Below are positions 18,514-27,316 of a stretch of 64,000 nucleotides of DNA, one piece after another (position 1 is the first letter of the stretch; every line of letters begins with the position of its first letter). A program made the position numbers and the translations under genes. Under the pieces are notes generated by a model, which worked only from the letters and a program-made list of their open reading frames with translations, was not told the DNA's origin and searched no databases. This DNA is from Hondaea fermentalgiana (lineage: Eukaryota > Sar > Bigyra > Thraustochytrida > Thraustochytriidae), in assembly GCA_014084085.1 (NCBI GenBank), contig NPFB01000083.1, positions 17,735 to 81,734 of the forward strand, in the 5' to 3' direction.

Positions 18514-19869
18514 ATGAAGCCTGTGCTCATGGAGCCACTGCCCAAGCCGCTCGAGACGAGCTGGCGTGTGCCCGGGTCGAAGAGCATCACAAACCGCGCG
18601 CTCATCCTCGCCGCCTTGCACGACGGCGAGACGGAGCTCCGCGGATGTCTGCACTCGGATGACACCAAGCACATGCGCAACGCGCTCGTGGCCATGGGCA
18701 TTGAGATCGAAGTGGACGGCACCACGCTCAAGGTGAAGGGCGGCGTGGACAAGCTCAAGGCGCCCAAGGAAGATATTTTTATTGGCAACTCTGGCACAAG
18801 CGTACGCTTCCTCACGGGTCTCGCAGCTCTTCTGCCTGGGCCTGTCACCTTTGTCGGAGACGAGTACATGGCGGTGCGGCCCCTGGGTGACCTGGTCGAC
18901 GCGCTGCGCCAATTGGGTGTCGAGGTCGACTGCCCCACGGGCTGCCCACCGCTCACTATCAAGGGGAACGGGTCTCTGGCCGGTGGCAAAGTCACCATGA
19001 ATGGCAGCAAAAGCAGCCAATACTTTAGCGCGCTCATGCTCATGGGCGGCTGCGCCAAGGGTCCCATCGAGATCCAGGTCGAGGGCACGCTCGTGTCGCT
19101 TCCGTACGTCAAGATGACCATGCAAATGGTCGAAGACTTTGGAGGCAAGATCGTGCACCACGAAGACAAGAATTCCTTCACCGTTCAGGTCCGCGAGCCC
19201 GTGGCAAGCAGCGACGCCATCAAGGTCTATGTCATTGAGCCAGACGCGTCGACTGCCAGCTACCCGTTCGCTCTCGCTGCAGCCACGGGTTCGAAGATCG
19301 AGGTCCCGGCCATTAACGAGAAGTCAATCCAGGGAGACTTTGGTTTTGTGCATGTGCTGGAGAAAATGGGTTGCACCGTCTCGACGAGCGCCGAGGGCAC
19401 GACGCTGCAAGGCCCGCCTCGGGGCGAGCTGGAGGGCATCGAGATTGACATGCACCACATCTCCGACACAGTCATGTCGCTGGCCGCCATCGCGCCGCTG
19501 TGCAAGGGCCCGGTGAAGATCACTAATGTGGCCAACATCCGCATCAAGGAGACGGACCGTCTTGAGGCCACTGTGAACGAGCTCAAGCGACTGGGTCAGG
19601 ACGTGGAGAACGGTGACGACTGGCTTGAGATCAAGCCGGGCAAGCCTGTGCAGCCTTGCTCCATCGAGTGCTATGGCGATCACCGCATGGCCATGAGCTT
19701 TGGCATTCTCGGCAAGGCTGTGCCCGGCATTACAATTACTGATTCCGAGTGCACGGCCAAGACGTACCCGGAATTCTTCAAGGACCTCGACGCTCTTTGC
19801 GCCGAGGTTGACCCTGACACTGCTTGCGCCGACGTTCCGGATCCCAAGCGCGCAAAAACCGATGCCTAA
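18514..19869 (+). CDS. aroA: 3-phosphoshikimate 1-carboxyvinyltransferase (EPSP synthase), monofunctional
   Basis: A 451-residue enzyme of the shikimate pathway that joins shikimate-3-phosphate and phosphoenolpyruvate to make EPSP. Family signatures run the full length: VPGSKSITNRAL at the N-terminus, GNSGTSVRFLTG at residues 91-102, GSKSSQYFSALML, then KETDRLEAT and the closing YGDHRMAMSFG. It is free-standing, not part of a pentafunctional AROM polypeptide as in fungi and many protists. At the PEP/glyphosate loop the equivalents of E. coli G96 and T97 are retained (G94, T95), while P101 is F99. I chose ATG 18514 because upstream in-frame codons begin only at a GTG and encode polyalanine; a plastid or mitochondrial leader is therefore not evident. 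Bacterial origin by transfer is possible but untested. Confidence 0.93.
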   Translation: MKPVLMEPLPKPLETSWRVPGSKSITNRALILAALHDGETELRGCLHSDDTKHMRNALVAMGIEIEVDGTTLKVKGGVDKLKAPKEDIFIGNSGTSVRFLTGLAALLPGPVTFVGDEYMAVRPLGDLVDALRQLGVEVDCPTGCPPLTIKGNGSLAGGKVTMNGSKSSQYFSALMLMGGCAKGPIEIQVEGTLVSLPYVKMTMQMVEDFGGKIVHHEDKNSFTVQVREPVASSDAIKVYVIEPDASTASYPFALAAATGSKIEVPAINEKSIQGDFGFVHVLEKMGCTVSTSAEGTTLQGPPRGELEGIEIDMHHISDTVMSLAAIAPLCKGPVKITNVANIRIKETDRLEATVNELKRLGQDVENGDDWLEIKPGKPVQPCSIECYGDHRMAMSFGILGKAVPGITITDSECTAKTYPEFFKDLDALCAEVDPDTACADVPDPKRAKTDA

Positions 19870-20401
19870 CGTGCGAGCTTTTTATCATCATCAGAGTAGT
19901 AGTAAAAACAAACAGTGAAACGAGCTACTTGGCTGGCTGGCTGGCTGGCTGGCCGGCCTGGCTAATGACACCAAGCTGATTGCCCCCTTCCTAGAGTTCC
20001 TTGTATGCTACTCCTGCAGGCAGCTACCCGTTCTTTTCCCCCCGAGCAGAGACTTCGTGCCCCACGGAGGGTGGGTTGCGTTCTGGAGAGAACCGGATTG
20101 CGTTCTGCACTCTCTCCCCCTCTCTCTCTCCTTGTCTACGGCGTGTTCGAGCGTGCCTCGCCGTTAGGTTTTTTCCATCGTCGACAGAAGCGCAACTAAA
20201 GTCACCGTCAAACCAGCGCGTGGGCGCGCAAGACACGAGCAAGGAAGGGTTGCCTGCGCGTGCGGAGAGGGACGCTCGAGGCGGCGCGACTTGCGGCAAG
20301 AGGAGGCGAGGCGTACGCGACCGCACCTCGCGAACGCGCAGTGGACGACATTGGACGCAAGAGGCGAGCATCGAGGATCTGGGAGGAACAGCAACGCGAG
20401 G
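19870..20401. other. Intergenic region with (GGCT)n
   Basis: A short GGCT microsatellite at 19929-19955, a CT-rich tract near 20110-20140, and the probable promoter/5'UTR of the BRCT gene. No gene seen. Confidence 0.6.
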
Positions 20402-22678
20402 ATGGCACGGCGCGCGCGACGAAGCGGCGCGAGGAACGTGGTGATTGCGTGCTCGCAAGATGTGCGCGAGACGCTTGAGACCGTGGCGCCAACCGTTCCG
20501 GTGAAAGCGACGCTCGTTCCTGGAGAAGACAGGACCTTTTTCGCCGCTGGTGACCCGTGCGACGTCTTGGTCGTGCAGAGTGCCTCCACCGGCGAGGGCG
20601 AAGACGCAGGAACACGACCTGCCATCGTGCTGGCACTCTTACGCAATGTGCCCGTGGTGTCTTTAGATTGGGCAATGAAATCTGTCGAGGCTGGGAACTG
20701 GCTCATTCCATCAACTATCTCATCAGACGACAACGACGAGGACAGCAAGGACGTGCAAGACAAAGCCAAGACCGAAACAGCCTCAGCCGTGTCAGTGATC
20801 GAGAGCGCTTCTATATTTGATCGCCAAGTTCGCGAGCGTGTCAGCCGCGGAGATGCGCTTCGAGGCTTACGTGTTGGGGTGAGTGGAAATTTGCCAAGCA
20901 AGGACCGCCAACTCGTGCAGCAGCTCGTCGAGCGTGCGGGCGGATCTTATGTTGCTGATGACCAGGAAAATGTCGACGTTCTTATTGTTGAACCTTCCTC
21001 GCGCAAAGAAGCTGGCAAAGGCGCCGACGAGGCAGCAAAGGCTGCAGCCGCGTCTGCGGCGGAGAGAATTCAGTGCGTCGGAGTCCAGGTTCTCCTGTCC
21101 TGGATTCTGGCAGGAAAACGACCGACCGCTCACCTCACCCCGGCAAAGACCTCGCGTCGTCGCGCGTCGAGGGGCAAAGCGCTTACACCGACCGTTCCTG
21201 CCGAGACCGCCAGCTCCACATCGAGTTCTCCGTCCGCGACACCAGCACCTCCCGCGCCAACGCCGACCCGAACGACAGCAAAGACGCCCTCAACAGCGAC
21301 TCGGGCCACCAACAAGTCGAAAACACCGAGCAAATCACCAGCAACGCCCGCCACCCAAAAGAAAAAGAACAAGCCTGCAGCGAAGAGCGCCCGCAAGACG
21401 ACAGCGACCCCGCGTCAGGAAAGCAAAGTCGATGACGATGACAAGAGCAAGGGTGACACGCAAGCTACAATCGTCATTGCTGCATCCGGACTTCAGCCGG
21501 ATGAACGTGACGTCGTGGTCAAGGCAATTGCTCACGTACCTGGCGCCCGCATGGTCAAGGACTCTGATACCTTTGCTGACGCAGCCACCCATATCGTCGT
21601 GCCGACGCTACGATCACCTTTGCGCACCGTCAAGGTCGCGAACGGGATTGCGCGAGGCGCCTGGGTTCTAGAAGCAAGCTGGGTCTATGCTTCGATCGAG
21701 GCCGGCGCCTGGGTTCCGGAAGCAGATCACGAGGCCTCGGATCGCTTTCCAGGCTGTAAAACAACCAGGCTTTTGCACCAAGATGCCGAAAATGGCGCCA
21801 CTCTTCTGAATGGCGTCAACATTTACGTAGATGGCGCTCAAGAGCCCCCAACACCCGTTATTTCGCACTTGTTGCGCTCAAGTGGCGCCACTCTCGTCAA
21901 GGACGCCTCCAAGGCCAGCGTTCGCGTTTGCGGCGCCAATGCGCTCAAGTCTCTCGAGGAAGAGTCAGCCTCAGGATCGCAACAGCTTGTCGTCAGGGAG
22001 CGCTGGGTGTTTGACAGTTTACAAGCTGGCGTCTTTGACTTGACGGCTGCCGCTGCGGCAAACAATTCCTCTGACACAAAGCCAACGTCTCCTTCCGAGT
22101 CGGCCGAGGCCAAGACGCCTTCGAAGAGGTCGAGGGCTACCGCTGCGAAAACTCCAAAGACGACGAAAGCTAGCGCTACAAAGGCCAAAGCCAAAAGGAG
22201 CCCGAAAACACCGGCGGCAAGCGCGAAAAAGTCAGTCACCAAACCGGCCGTGTTGCCAGAGCGGACCACGCCCACAAGGTCCAACTCGCGGGCGGCCGCG
22301 CCAACAGCGACGGTCTCGCGAACTGGGATTACGTCAAAGTCCGCGTTGCCCACGACGGTGACAGAGGAGACAAAGAAACGCACCCCCACGAGGTCCAGTC
22401 CACGAGCGGCCTCGCAAAAGACGGCCTCAAAAACCGAGAAAAAGATCAAAGGCTCCTCCGGCGCAGGACGAAGCAAACGCCCCATCACTAGCATTGACGA
22501 TGTCATGGCGGAGACGCCTCCCAAGAAAGCGCGCGCCGCCTCTGCGCGCAGGAAAACGCCACCTCGAAGCGCTCGAGCCGCGCAAAGTCTCCGCATGGCC
22601 CTCTACGATGCCGGAAGCAGCGACGAGGAGGACGAGAGGGAACCAGACGCAGACTTTGCCTCGTCCCCCGACATTTGA
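20402..22678 (+). CDS. Four-BRCT-domain protein (MCPH1/PTIP/TopBP1-like)
   Basis: A 758-residue protein from ATG 20402; the frame is open further upstream but only from a TTG. Four BRCT repeats are visible from their hydrophobic strands and signature tryptophans: BRCT1 about 10-105 (SLDWAMKSVEAGNWL), BRCT2 about 155-250 (LLSWILAGKRP), BRCT3 about 352-450 (EASWVYASIEAGAWV) and BRCT4 about 465-545 (RERWVFDSLQAGVF). The linker between 2 and 3 and the tail after 4 are Lys/Ala/Thr/Pro-rich with many TP and SP pairs, suggesting CDK-type phosphorylation and DNA/chromatin association. The C-terminus is acidic. Tandem BRCTs usually read phosphopeptides in DNA-damage signalling. No catalytic domain is seen, and the exact orthologue is unresolved. 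Confidence 0.82.
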   Translation: MARRARRSGARNVVIACSQDVRETLETVAPTVPVKATLVPGEDRTFFAAGDPCDVLVVQSASTGEGEDAGTRPAIVLALLRNVPVVSLDWAMKSVEAGNWLIPSTISSDDNDEDSKDVQDKAKTETASAVSVIESASIFDRQVRERVSRGDALRGLRVGVSGNLPSKDRQLVQQLVERAGGSYVADDQENVDVLIVEPSSRKEAGKGADEAAKAAAASAAERIQCVGVQVLLSWILAGKRPTAHLTPAKTSRRRASRGKALTPTVPAETASSTSSSPSATPAPPAPTPTRTTAKTPSTATRATNKSKTPSKSPATPATQKKKNKPAAKSARKTTATPRQESKVDDDDKSKGDTQATIVIAASGLQPDERDVVVKAIAHVPGARMVKDSDTFADAATHIVVPTLRSPLRTVKVANGIARGAWVLEASWVYASIEAGAWVPEADHEASDRFPGCKTTRLLHQDAENGATLLNGVNIYVDGAQEPPTPVISHLLRSSGATLVKDASKASVRVCGANALKSLEEESASGSQQLVVRERWVFDSLQAGVFDLTAAAAANNSSDTKPTSPSESAEAKTPSKRSRATAAKTPKTTKASATKAKAKRSPKTPAASAKKSVTKPAVLPERTTPTRSNSRAAAPTATVSRTGITSKSALPTTVTEETKKRTPTRSSPRAASQKTASKTEKKIKGSSGAGRSKRPITSIDDVMAETPPKKARAASARRKTPPRSARAAQSLRMALYDAGSSDEEDEREPDADFASSPDI

Positions 22679-23126
22679 TAACGAAAACGAGAAAGATTTT
22701 CTTGCTTCTTGGCCTTGATTCTTCTTGTCTTCAACCAGCATCATCGCTGGCTGTGTGCGCGCGAACATGCGCGACCAGCCAGCTGCAGCTTTTGAAATAA
22801 CAAAGGCATAGGATCACACACACGCCCAGGCTTCCTTCCACTCAACTCACTGTCAACTCATTCACATGTAATGAGGTGAAGAAAGCCAGGTCAAGTTCGA
22901 CCTGTCGGACGCCAAGCCTGGGCAAGTCGGACTGGGCTCCAGCAGGCGAGCAAGCCACGAAGCGACGAAGAGGCAACCAACAGCAAACCCAAAGGCAGCA
23001 AGCGGCGGCAGCACGGGTCGAGGAGCCGAGCCTCGCGTCCTCGCGACAAAGCGCAACGCAGCGGTCAAGAAGACAGGCAGACCGACAGACCAAGAGGAAC
23101 CCTCAGGAAGGGGGGAGAGAGAGAGG
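22679..23126. other. Intergenic region
   Basis: 3' flank of the BRCT gene, then 5' flank of the crotonase with purine-rich AGGCAGACC/GGGGGAGAGAGAGAGG just before the start codon. No gene or clear repeat seen. Confidence 0.55.
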
Positions 23127-24008
23127 ATGTCCGTCATCCAGCTCTATCGCGACGATGGCTCGACCGTCGACTACAAGCTGACCTCGTTCACGGTGGAGGT
23201 CAAGGAGAAGGGCGTGGCCGTGGTATCGAACGCGACGCCCAAGTCTCTCCATGCTCTCACGACCGCTTTCAGGACGGAAATGTTCTTCATTCTGGAGCAC
23301 TGCAAGCGCTGCGATGACATCAAGGTGCTCATCTGGACCGCACAAGGTGATAGGGCGTTCTCGAGTGGCGCCTCCTTCAAGGCCGGCGTCTCGATCGACG
23401 TCGACCCCGCCATCATGAAGGAGTACAGCCGCCGTGGCATGTCACCCAATCTCGCCACGGACATGGCTCTCGTGCGCGAGACCAAGGCCTTTTTCGATTT
23501 CCCCAAGCCGATCATTGGCGCCATCAATGGCATGGCCGTGGGCGGAGGCGCAAATATTGCGCTCTTTTACTTTGACTGTGTCATTGCGAGCGAACAGGCC
23601 AAATTCACGTATCCGTTTGTGAGCATTGGACTCACTCCGGAGCTCGGCAGCTCCCTCATGCTGCCCTTTTTCGCGGGCCCGCACCGCGCCAAGGAGGTCA
23701 TCCTCACTGGCGACTGGTTTTCGGCGCAGGACGCTCGGGATTGGGGCCTTCTCAACTATGTCGTCCCGCACAAGGACCTCATGTCTCGTGCCATGGAGAT
23801 GGCGCTCAAGCTGGCAGCTCAGCCTGCGAACCAGCTCATGCTGAGCAAGCGGATTCTCAACCACCACCTCGGCAGCTTTATCGACGAGCACTTGAACCTT
23901 GAGAACACAACGATTCTCGCTTCTCGCGACGCCTTTGGTGGTGCCGAGCTCTTTGCGCAGCTCGCGAGCCGCGTTGCTGCGAAAAAGGGCAACAAGAGCA
24001 AGCTGTGA
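23127..24008 (+). CDS. Enoyl-CoA hydratase/isomerase family protein, peroxisomal (PTS1)
   Basis: A 293-residue crotonase-fold protein acting on acyl-CoA thioesters. The oxyanion-hole segment is seen in RAFSSGASF and again in GAINGMAVGGGANIAL. A single acidic candidate catalytic residue sits in GLTPELGSS, the position and context of the catalytic Glu in delta3,delta2-enoyl-CoA isomerases (ECI2/PECI, with PEG in the same place). The C-terminus is SKL, a PTS1 peroxisomal signal. I infer a peroxisomal auxiliary enzyme of unsaturated fatty-acid beta-oxidation; hydratase activity is the alternative. The ATG at 23127 follows a purine-rich leader and gives a normal family length. Confidence 0.88.
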   Translation: MSVIQLYRDDGSTVDYKLTSFTVEVKEKGVAVVSNATPKSLHALTTAFRTEMFFILEHCKRCDDIKVLIWTAQGDRAFSSGASFKAGVSIDVDPAIMKEYSRRGMSPNLATDMALVRETKAFFDFPKPIIGAINGMAVGGGANIALFYFDCVIASEQAKFTYPFVSIGLTPELGSSLMLPFFAGPHRAKEVILTGDWFSAQDARDWGLLNYVVPHKDLMSRAMEMALKLAAQPANQLMLSKRILNHHLGSFIDEHLNLENTTILASRDAFGGAELFAQLASRVAAKKGNKSKL

Positions 24009-24601
24009 TGAAGCACACTGCGCACGAAAGAAATGAGGAAAGGAAAAAAGGCCGGGATGCTGATTGATCGGGTGGTTGGGTGGGTACGGAATCAAGAACA
24101 TCTGCTCACGCTATCGTCTTTGGACCCCCTCCTTTTTCTTTTTCTTTTTCCAAAGCTAAGAATCAAATTTATTGTTATACTGCGCTGCTGTACGTTTGTT
24201 GTCATCAGTGGACATCCTCTTCTTCTTCTTCCTTTATTTGCAAAAGAGTTTCAAGGCCCTCAACGCTTTTTCCGGAGGATTCTGCGCTGATTCAGAAATC
24301 AAGCGCGTGATTTTCTGTTTGAATGAAAAAGGTCATGGGCCGCCGTGCACGTGCTCACGCGCAACCCCCTTCTTCCCTTTGGAAAAAAAAGAGGCCCAAC
24401 GCACCAATAGACCTCTTTCTTCAAGCACTGGCTGGCGGGCGTCGGGACTGGCAATTCCGCATACTCCACCCAAAGAAAGCAAACTCGAAGGCTCGGCGCG
24501 CGCACAGAGCTTGTCGCGCGTAGACCCAGAAGCGAAGAGGTGGCGCGCCGGTCCGTTGCGTGGCACAGCCCCCGCGCGACGCGCAAAAGACGAGAGCGAC
24601 G
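24009..24601. other. Intergenic region
   Basis: AT-richer 3' flank with T-rich runs (24125-24160 and 24215-24240), then the leader of the L1-domain gene. No gene seen. Confidence 0.55.
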
Positions 24602-25873
24602 ATGGCCAAGGTGTCCGCACCCAAGTCTGTGGAGGCCGCCAAGATGGCAGGTCTCCCCGTGAAGAACAAGAGCAAGGGCGCTGGCAAGCGCGCCGCGCCG
24701 ACGCCCAAGGTTGAGCGCAAGAAGCGCGCTGAAGAAGCCGAAGCCGCCAAGACGGCCAAGGCCGACAAGAAAATCGAAAAGAAGACGGAGAGTTCTCACG
24801 AGGAACGCCTCGCGCAGGCCTCCGAAAAGGTAAACCCAGACCAGGTCCTCCGCGCGGCGCAGGCCCTCTCCAAGCACGTCAAGCTGCACCGGAAAAAGGT
24901 TCGCGAAGAGCGCAAGAAACGCGACCTGCTCGATGACGACGACGAAGACGACGGTCCCCTCGATGACAAGGACCTCGAGGCCTCGTACGATTCCAAGGAC
25001 ATTGTGTTTGTGAACTTTGCACTCAAGCGCGCCGCGCCCGGCACCAAGCTCAGCTATAAGATGCACAAGATTCCTATTCGGCACCCGATGTCCAAGCTTG
25101 GATCTGACCGCGACATTTGCGTGTTTGTCAAGGACAAGGCTGAGGCCGAAAAGCTTTTCGAGTCCAACCCTATTCCTGGCGTCAAGAAGATCATCAGTCT
25201 GCAGCAGGTGCGCACGCAGTACTCGCGCTTCCAGGCCCGCCGCGACCTCGCCGCCATGTACGATAGCTTCCTGGCCGACGACCGCATTATTTGTATGCTG
25301 CCCACCGCCCTGGGCAAGCGTTCCTTCTACAACACCTCGAAGCGCCCGACCCCGATTAACCTGGTGACCAAAGGCGCCGTTGCGGGCACGCTTTCTGGCC
25401 GTGCAGAGCGATCTCTTGCGAGTGCCTACTTTTCCTTCCAGGGAACGCTCACGAGTGTGCGAACTGCGCTCATCAAGATGGACCCGGAAATGATCTCTGA
25501 CAATATTATGGACGTCATTGCCGGCTCCGTGCCGCGTCTCCCTGGCGGCTGGGACAACCTGCTTAGCATTCACATTAAGACCGGCAACAGCGCCGCGCTG
25601 CCCGTGTATGCCACCACGCCGGACTCGACCGCCAGCGAGGCTACTGCGCCTGCAGCAACCCCAGACAAGTCGAAGAAGAAGCGCAAGGCGTCCGAGGCCG
25701 AGGCCGAGGTCGAGGCCGAGGGCGCTGCAACGTCCGCCAAGGACGATGACAAGGAGGCCGCTGCAGTGCGCACCCCGGCAAAGTCTGCCAAGAAGAAGCC
25801 TGCCGCCAAGTCGACCACAAAGAAGCCTGTCGCCTCCGCGAAGAAGTCCACCAAGAAGGCACGCAAGGCCTAA
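24602..25873 (+). CDS. Ribosomal L1 domain-containing nucleolar protein (RSL1D1/UTP30-like)
   Basis: A 423-residue protein from ATG 24602; the same frame extends upstream only from a GTG. Residues 1-95 are very basic and Ala/Lys-rich. An acidic patch (DDDDEDD) and an L1-like alpha/beta domain follow at about 100-320, with recognisable strand/helix segments such as SDRDICVFVKDK, SRFQARRDLAAMYDSFLADDRI and CMLPTALGKRSFYNTSKRP. Residues 365-423 form a histone-H1-like Lys/Ala/Pro tail. The domain order and basic tails match eukaryotic RSL1D1/UTP30/Cic1 ribosome-biogenesis factors, not ribosomal protein L10a. Expected location is the nucleolus, binding pre-rRNA. Confidence 0.85.
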   Translation: MAKVSAPKSVEAAKMAGLPVKNKSKGAGKRAAPTPKVERKKRAEEAEAAKTAKADKKIEKKTESSHEERLAQASEKVNPDQVLRAAQALSKHVKLHRKKVREERKKRDLLDDDDEDDGPLDDKDLEASYDSKDIVFVNFALKRAAPGTKLSYKMHKIPIRHPMSKLGSDRDICVFVKDKAEAEKLFESNPIPGVKKIISLQQVRTQYSRFQARRDLAAMYDSFLADDRIICMLPTALGKRSFYNTSKRPTPINLVTKGAVAGTLSGRAERSLASAYFSFQGTLTSVRTALIKMDPEMISDNIMDVIAGSVPRLPGGWDNLLSIHIKTGNSAALPVYATTPDSTASEATAPAATPDKSKKKRKASEAEAEVEAEGAATSAKDDDKEAAAVRTPAKSAKKKPAAKSTTKKPVASAKKSTKKARKA

Positions 25874-27316
25874 GTTGCTCTGCTGTGCTCTGCTGTGCTC
25901 TGGTCCGCTCGACGCTGCGTCCCTCTTTTATGTTCTGCCCTCATCGAGCGAGCGAGCTCGGTCCCCTGGCCTCGCTCGCCGCACGACCTTTGGGGTAGAT
26001 GAATACTCTAGCCGTTTAATCTTCTTGTCACAGAAAACATCGGTACAAGCATGATTGAAAGAACAATACAATCGATCGTCCGCTGCCGGCAACACTCTCG
26101 TTGTTCGTCTTGTCTTGTCTTGTCTTGTCTTGTCTTGGGTGCGGTCCGTCTGTCTGGAAGCGCCTGCGATCGAAAAAGAAAATCACTCTTGACTCCGGTG
26201 ACTCTTCGCTTGCGCGCCCTCTCCACGCTCCCTCCCGCCCTCACTCACGGTCTCTCCCAAGTCTGGCTTGGCTTGGCTTGCCTTGCCTTGGCTTGCCTCG
26301 CCCCGCCTCGCAGTGCCGCCGGCGGCATTTGTGCACGCGACTCCTTCCTCCAGAGCCCCTCGTCACGCGTACGCCGCGCCCAGCCAAGCCGCGCCCGCGC
26401 CGCTGTGCATCGCATTGCAATCGCTGTGCACCGCATTACATTCACGTCACAACACTCATTCATCTCACACGCGCGGGACCAACGGAGCGGCGCGGCCACG
26501 CAAATGGCACGCACTTGCCTTGCCTTGCCTTGCCTTGCCTTGCCTTGCCTCGCCTCGACATGCCGCGCGTGTCGCCTCGCCGTGCCGTGCCCTTTGCGTG
26601 GTCTCGCGTGCAGTTAGTTTTTCCTCGCGGTGATGCGCACGGCGCCGCCTTCGTCCATTTCTGCTGCCCCGGCCTGGTGTACACGTGCACGCTGTCTATG
26701 CTTGCAATGGCAAGAGCGTCTGCAATAACAAGAGCGTCTGCAATGAAGAGCTCGGCGAGGCATTGAGCCAAGAAGAAGGAGAAGGAGAGGGAGGGGGAGA
26801 AGGAGCAGGGGGAGCAGAGCGGCATCGACAGCGCGCAGAGCCGCGCGCTCCAGTCCGATTCGGCCCGTCCGCCCGCCCGCGCGAGAGGCCGCGGCAGGCG
26901 CAGGCAGGCAGGCAGGCAGGCAGGCGGCGAGGCGGCGAGCGAGCGAGCGAGAGGCGAGAGGCGAGAGAGCAGGGAGACCGAGGCGGGATTAGATTAGATT
27001 GGCTAGCGAGCTCGCGAGCTCGCACGGCGCGTAGGACCGAAGACGCGGAGCGAAGACGGGCGGCCTCGAGCGCGCGAGGCGAGACGAGACGCGCCCTGCG
27101 CGATTCCCTGAGGGCCTCGCGCGCCCCTCGCACGCGTTGGCGAAAGGGCCAGCGGACTTGCCCGCGTCGCGAGCGAGGTCCTGGACGTTCACTGCTCGCA
27201 AGTTTTTTCTTGCTCGCGCGCTTCGTGCGCACGTTGGTTGCAGTCGCCGCTCCTGTCGCGGGAGCAGCACACCTGAAGGGGCTCGCTAGCGCGGGGCAGA
27301 GGAAAACCCGGGCGTC
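25874..27316. other. Long intergenic region with pentanucleotide repeats
   Basis: 1.4 kb without a credible gene. It holds (TTGTC)n at 26108-26137, mixed TTGGC/TTGCC at 26262-26300 and a longer (TTGCC)n at 26515-26549, all from one CTTGNC-like family, plus (CAGG)n at 26899-26923. The last 300 bp are GC-rich and probably contain the promoter of the carrier gene. Open frames here are translations of the repeats. Confidence 0.6.
26108..26549. repeat. Cluster of related pentanucleotide microsatellites
   Basis: Three separated tracts in 440 bp share the 5-bp pattern CTTGY/CTTGC: TTGTC units near 26108, TTGGC and TTGCC near 26262, and about seven TTGCC units near 26515. The spacing sequence is not repetitive. 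Confidence 0.8.

Noticed and set aside
24299..25573. 424-codon antisense frame opposite the L1-domain gene
   Set aside because: Composition mirrors the sense codons and no domain pattern is visible.
26051..26766. Overlapping frames in the 25.9-27.3 kb spacer
   Set aside because: They are translations of TTGCC/TTGTC repeats (Leu/Ala/Cys/Pro strings).
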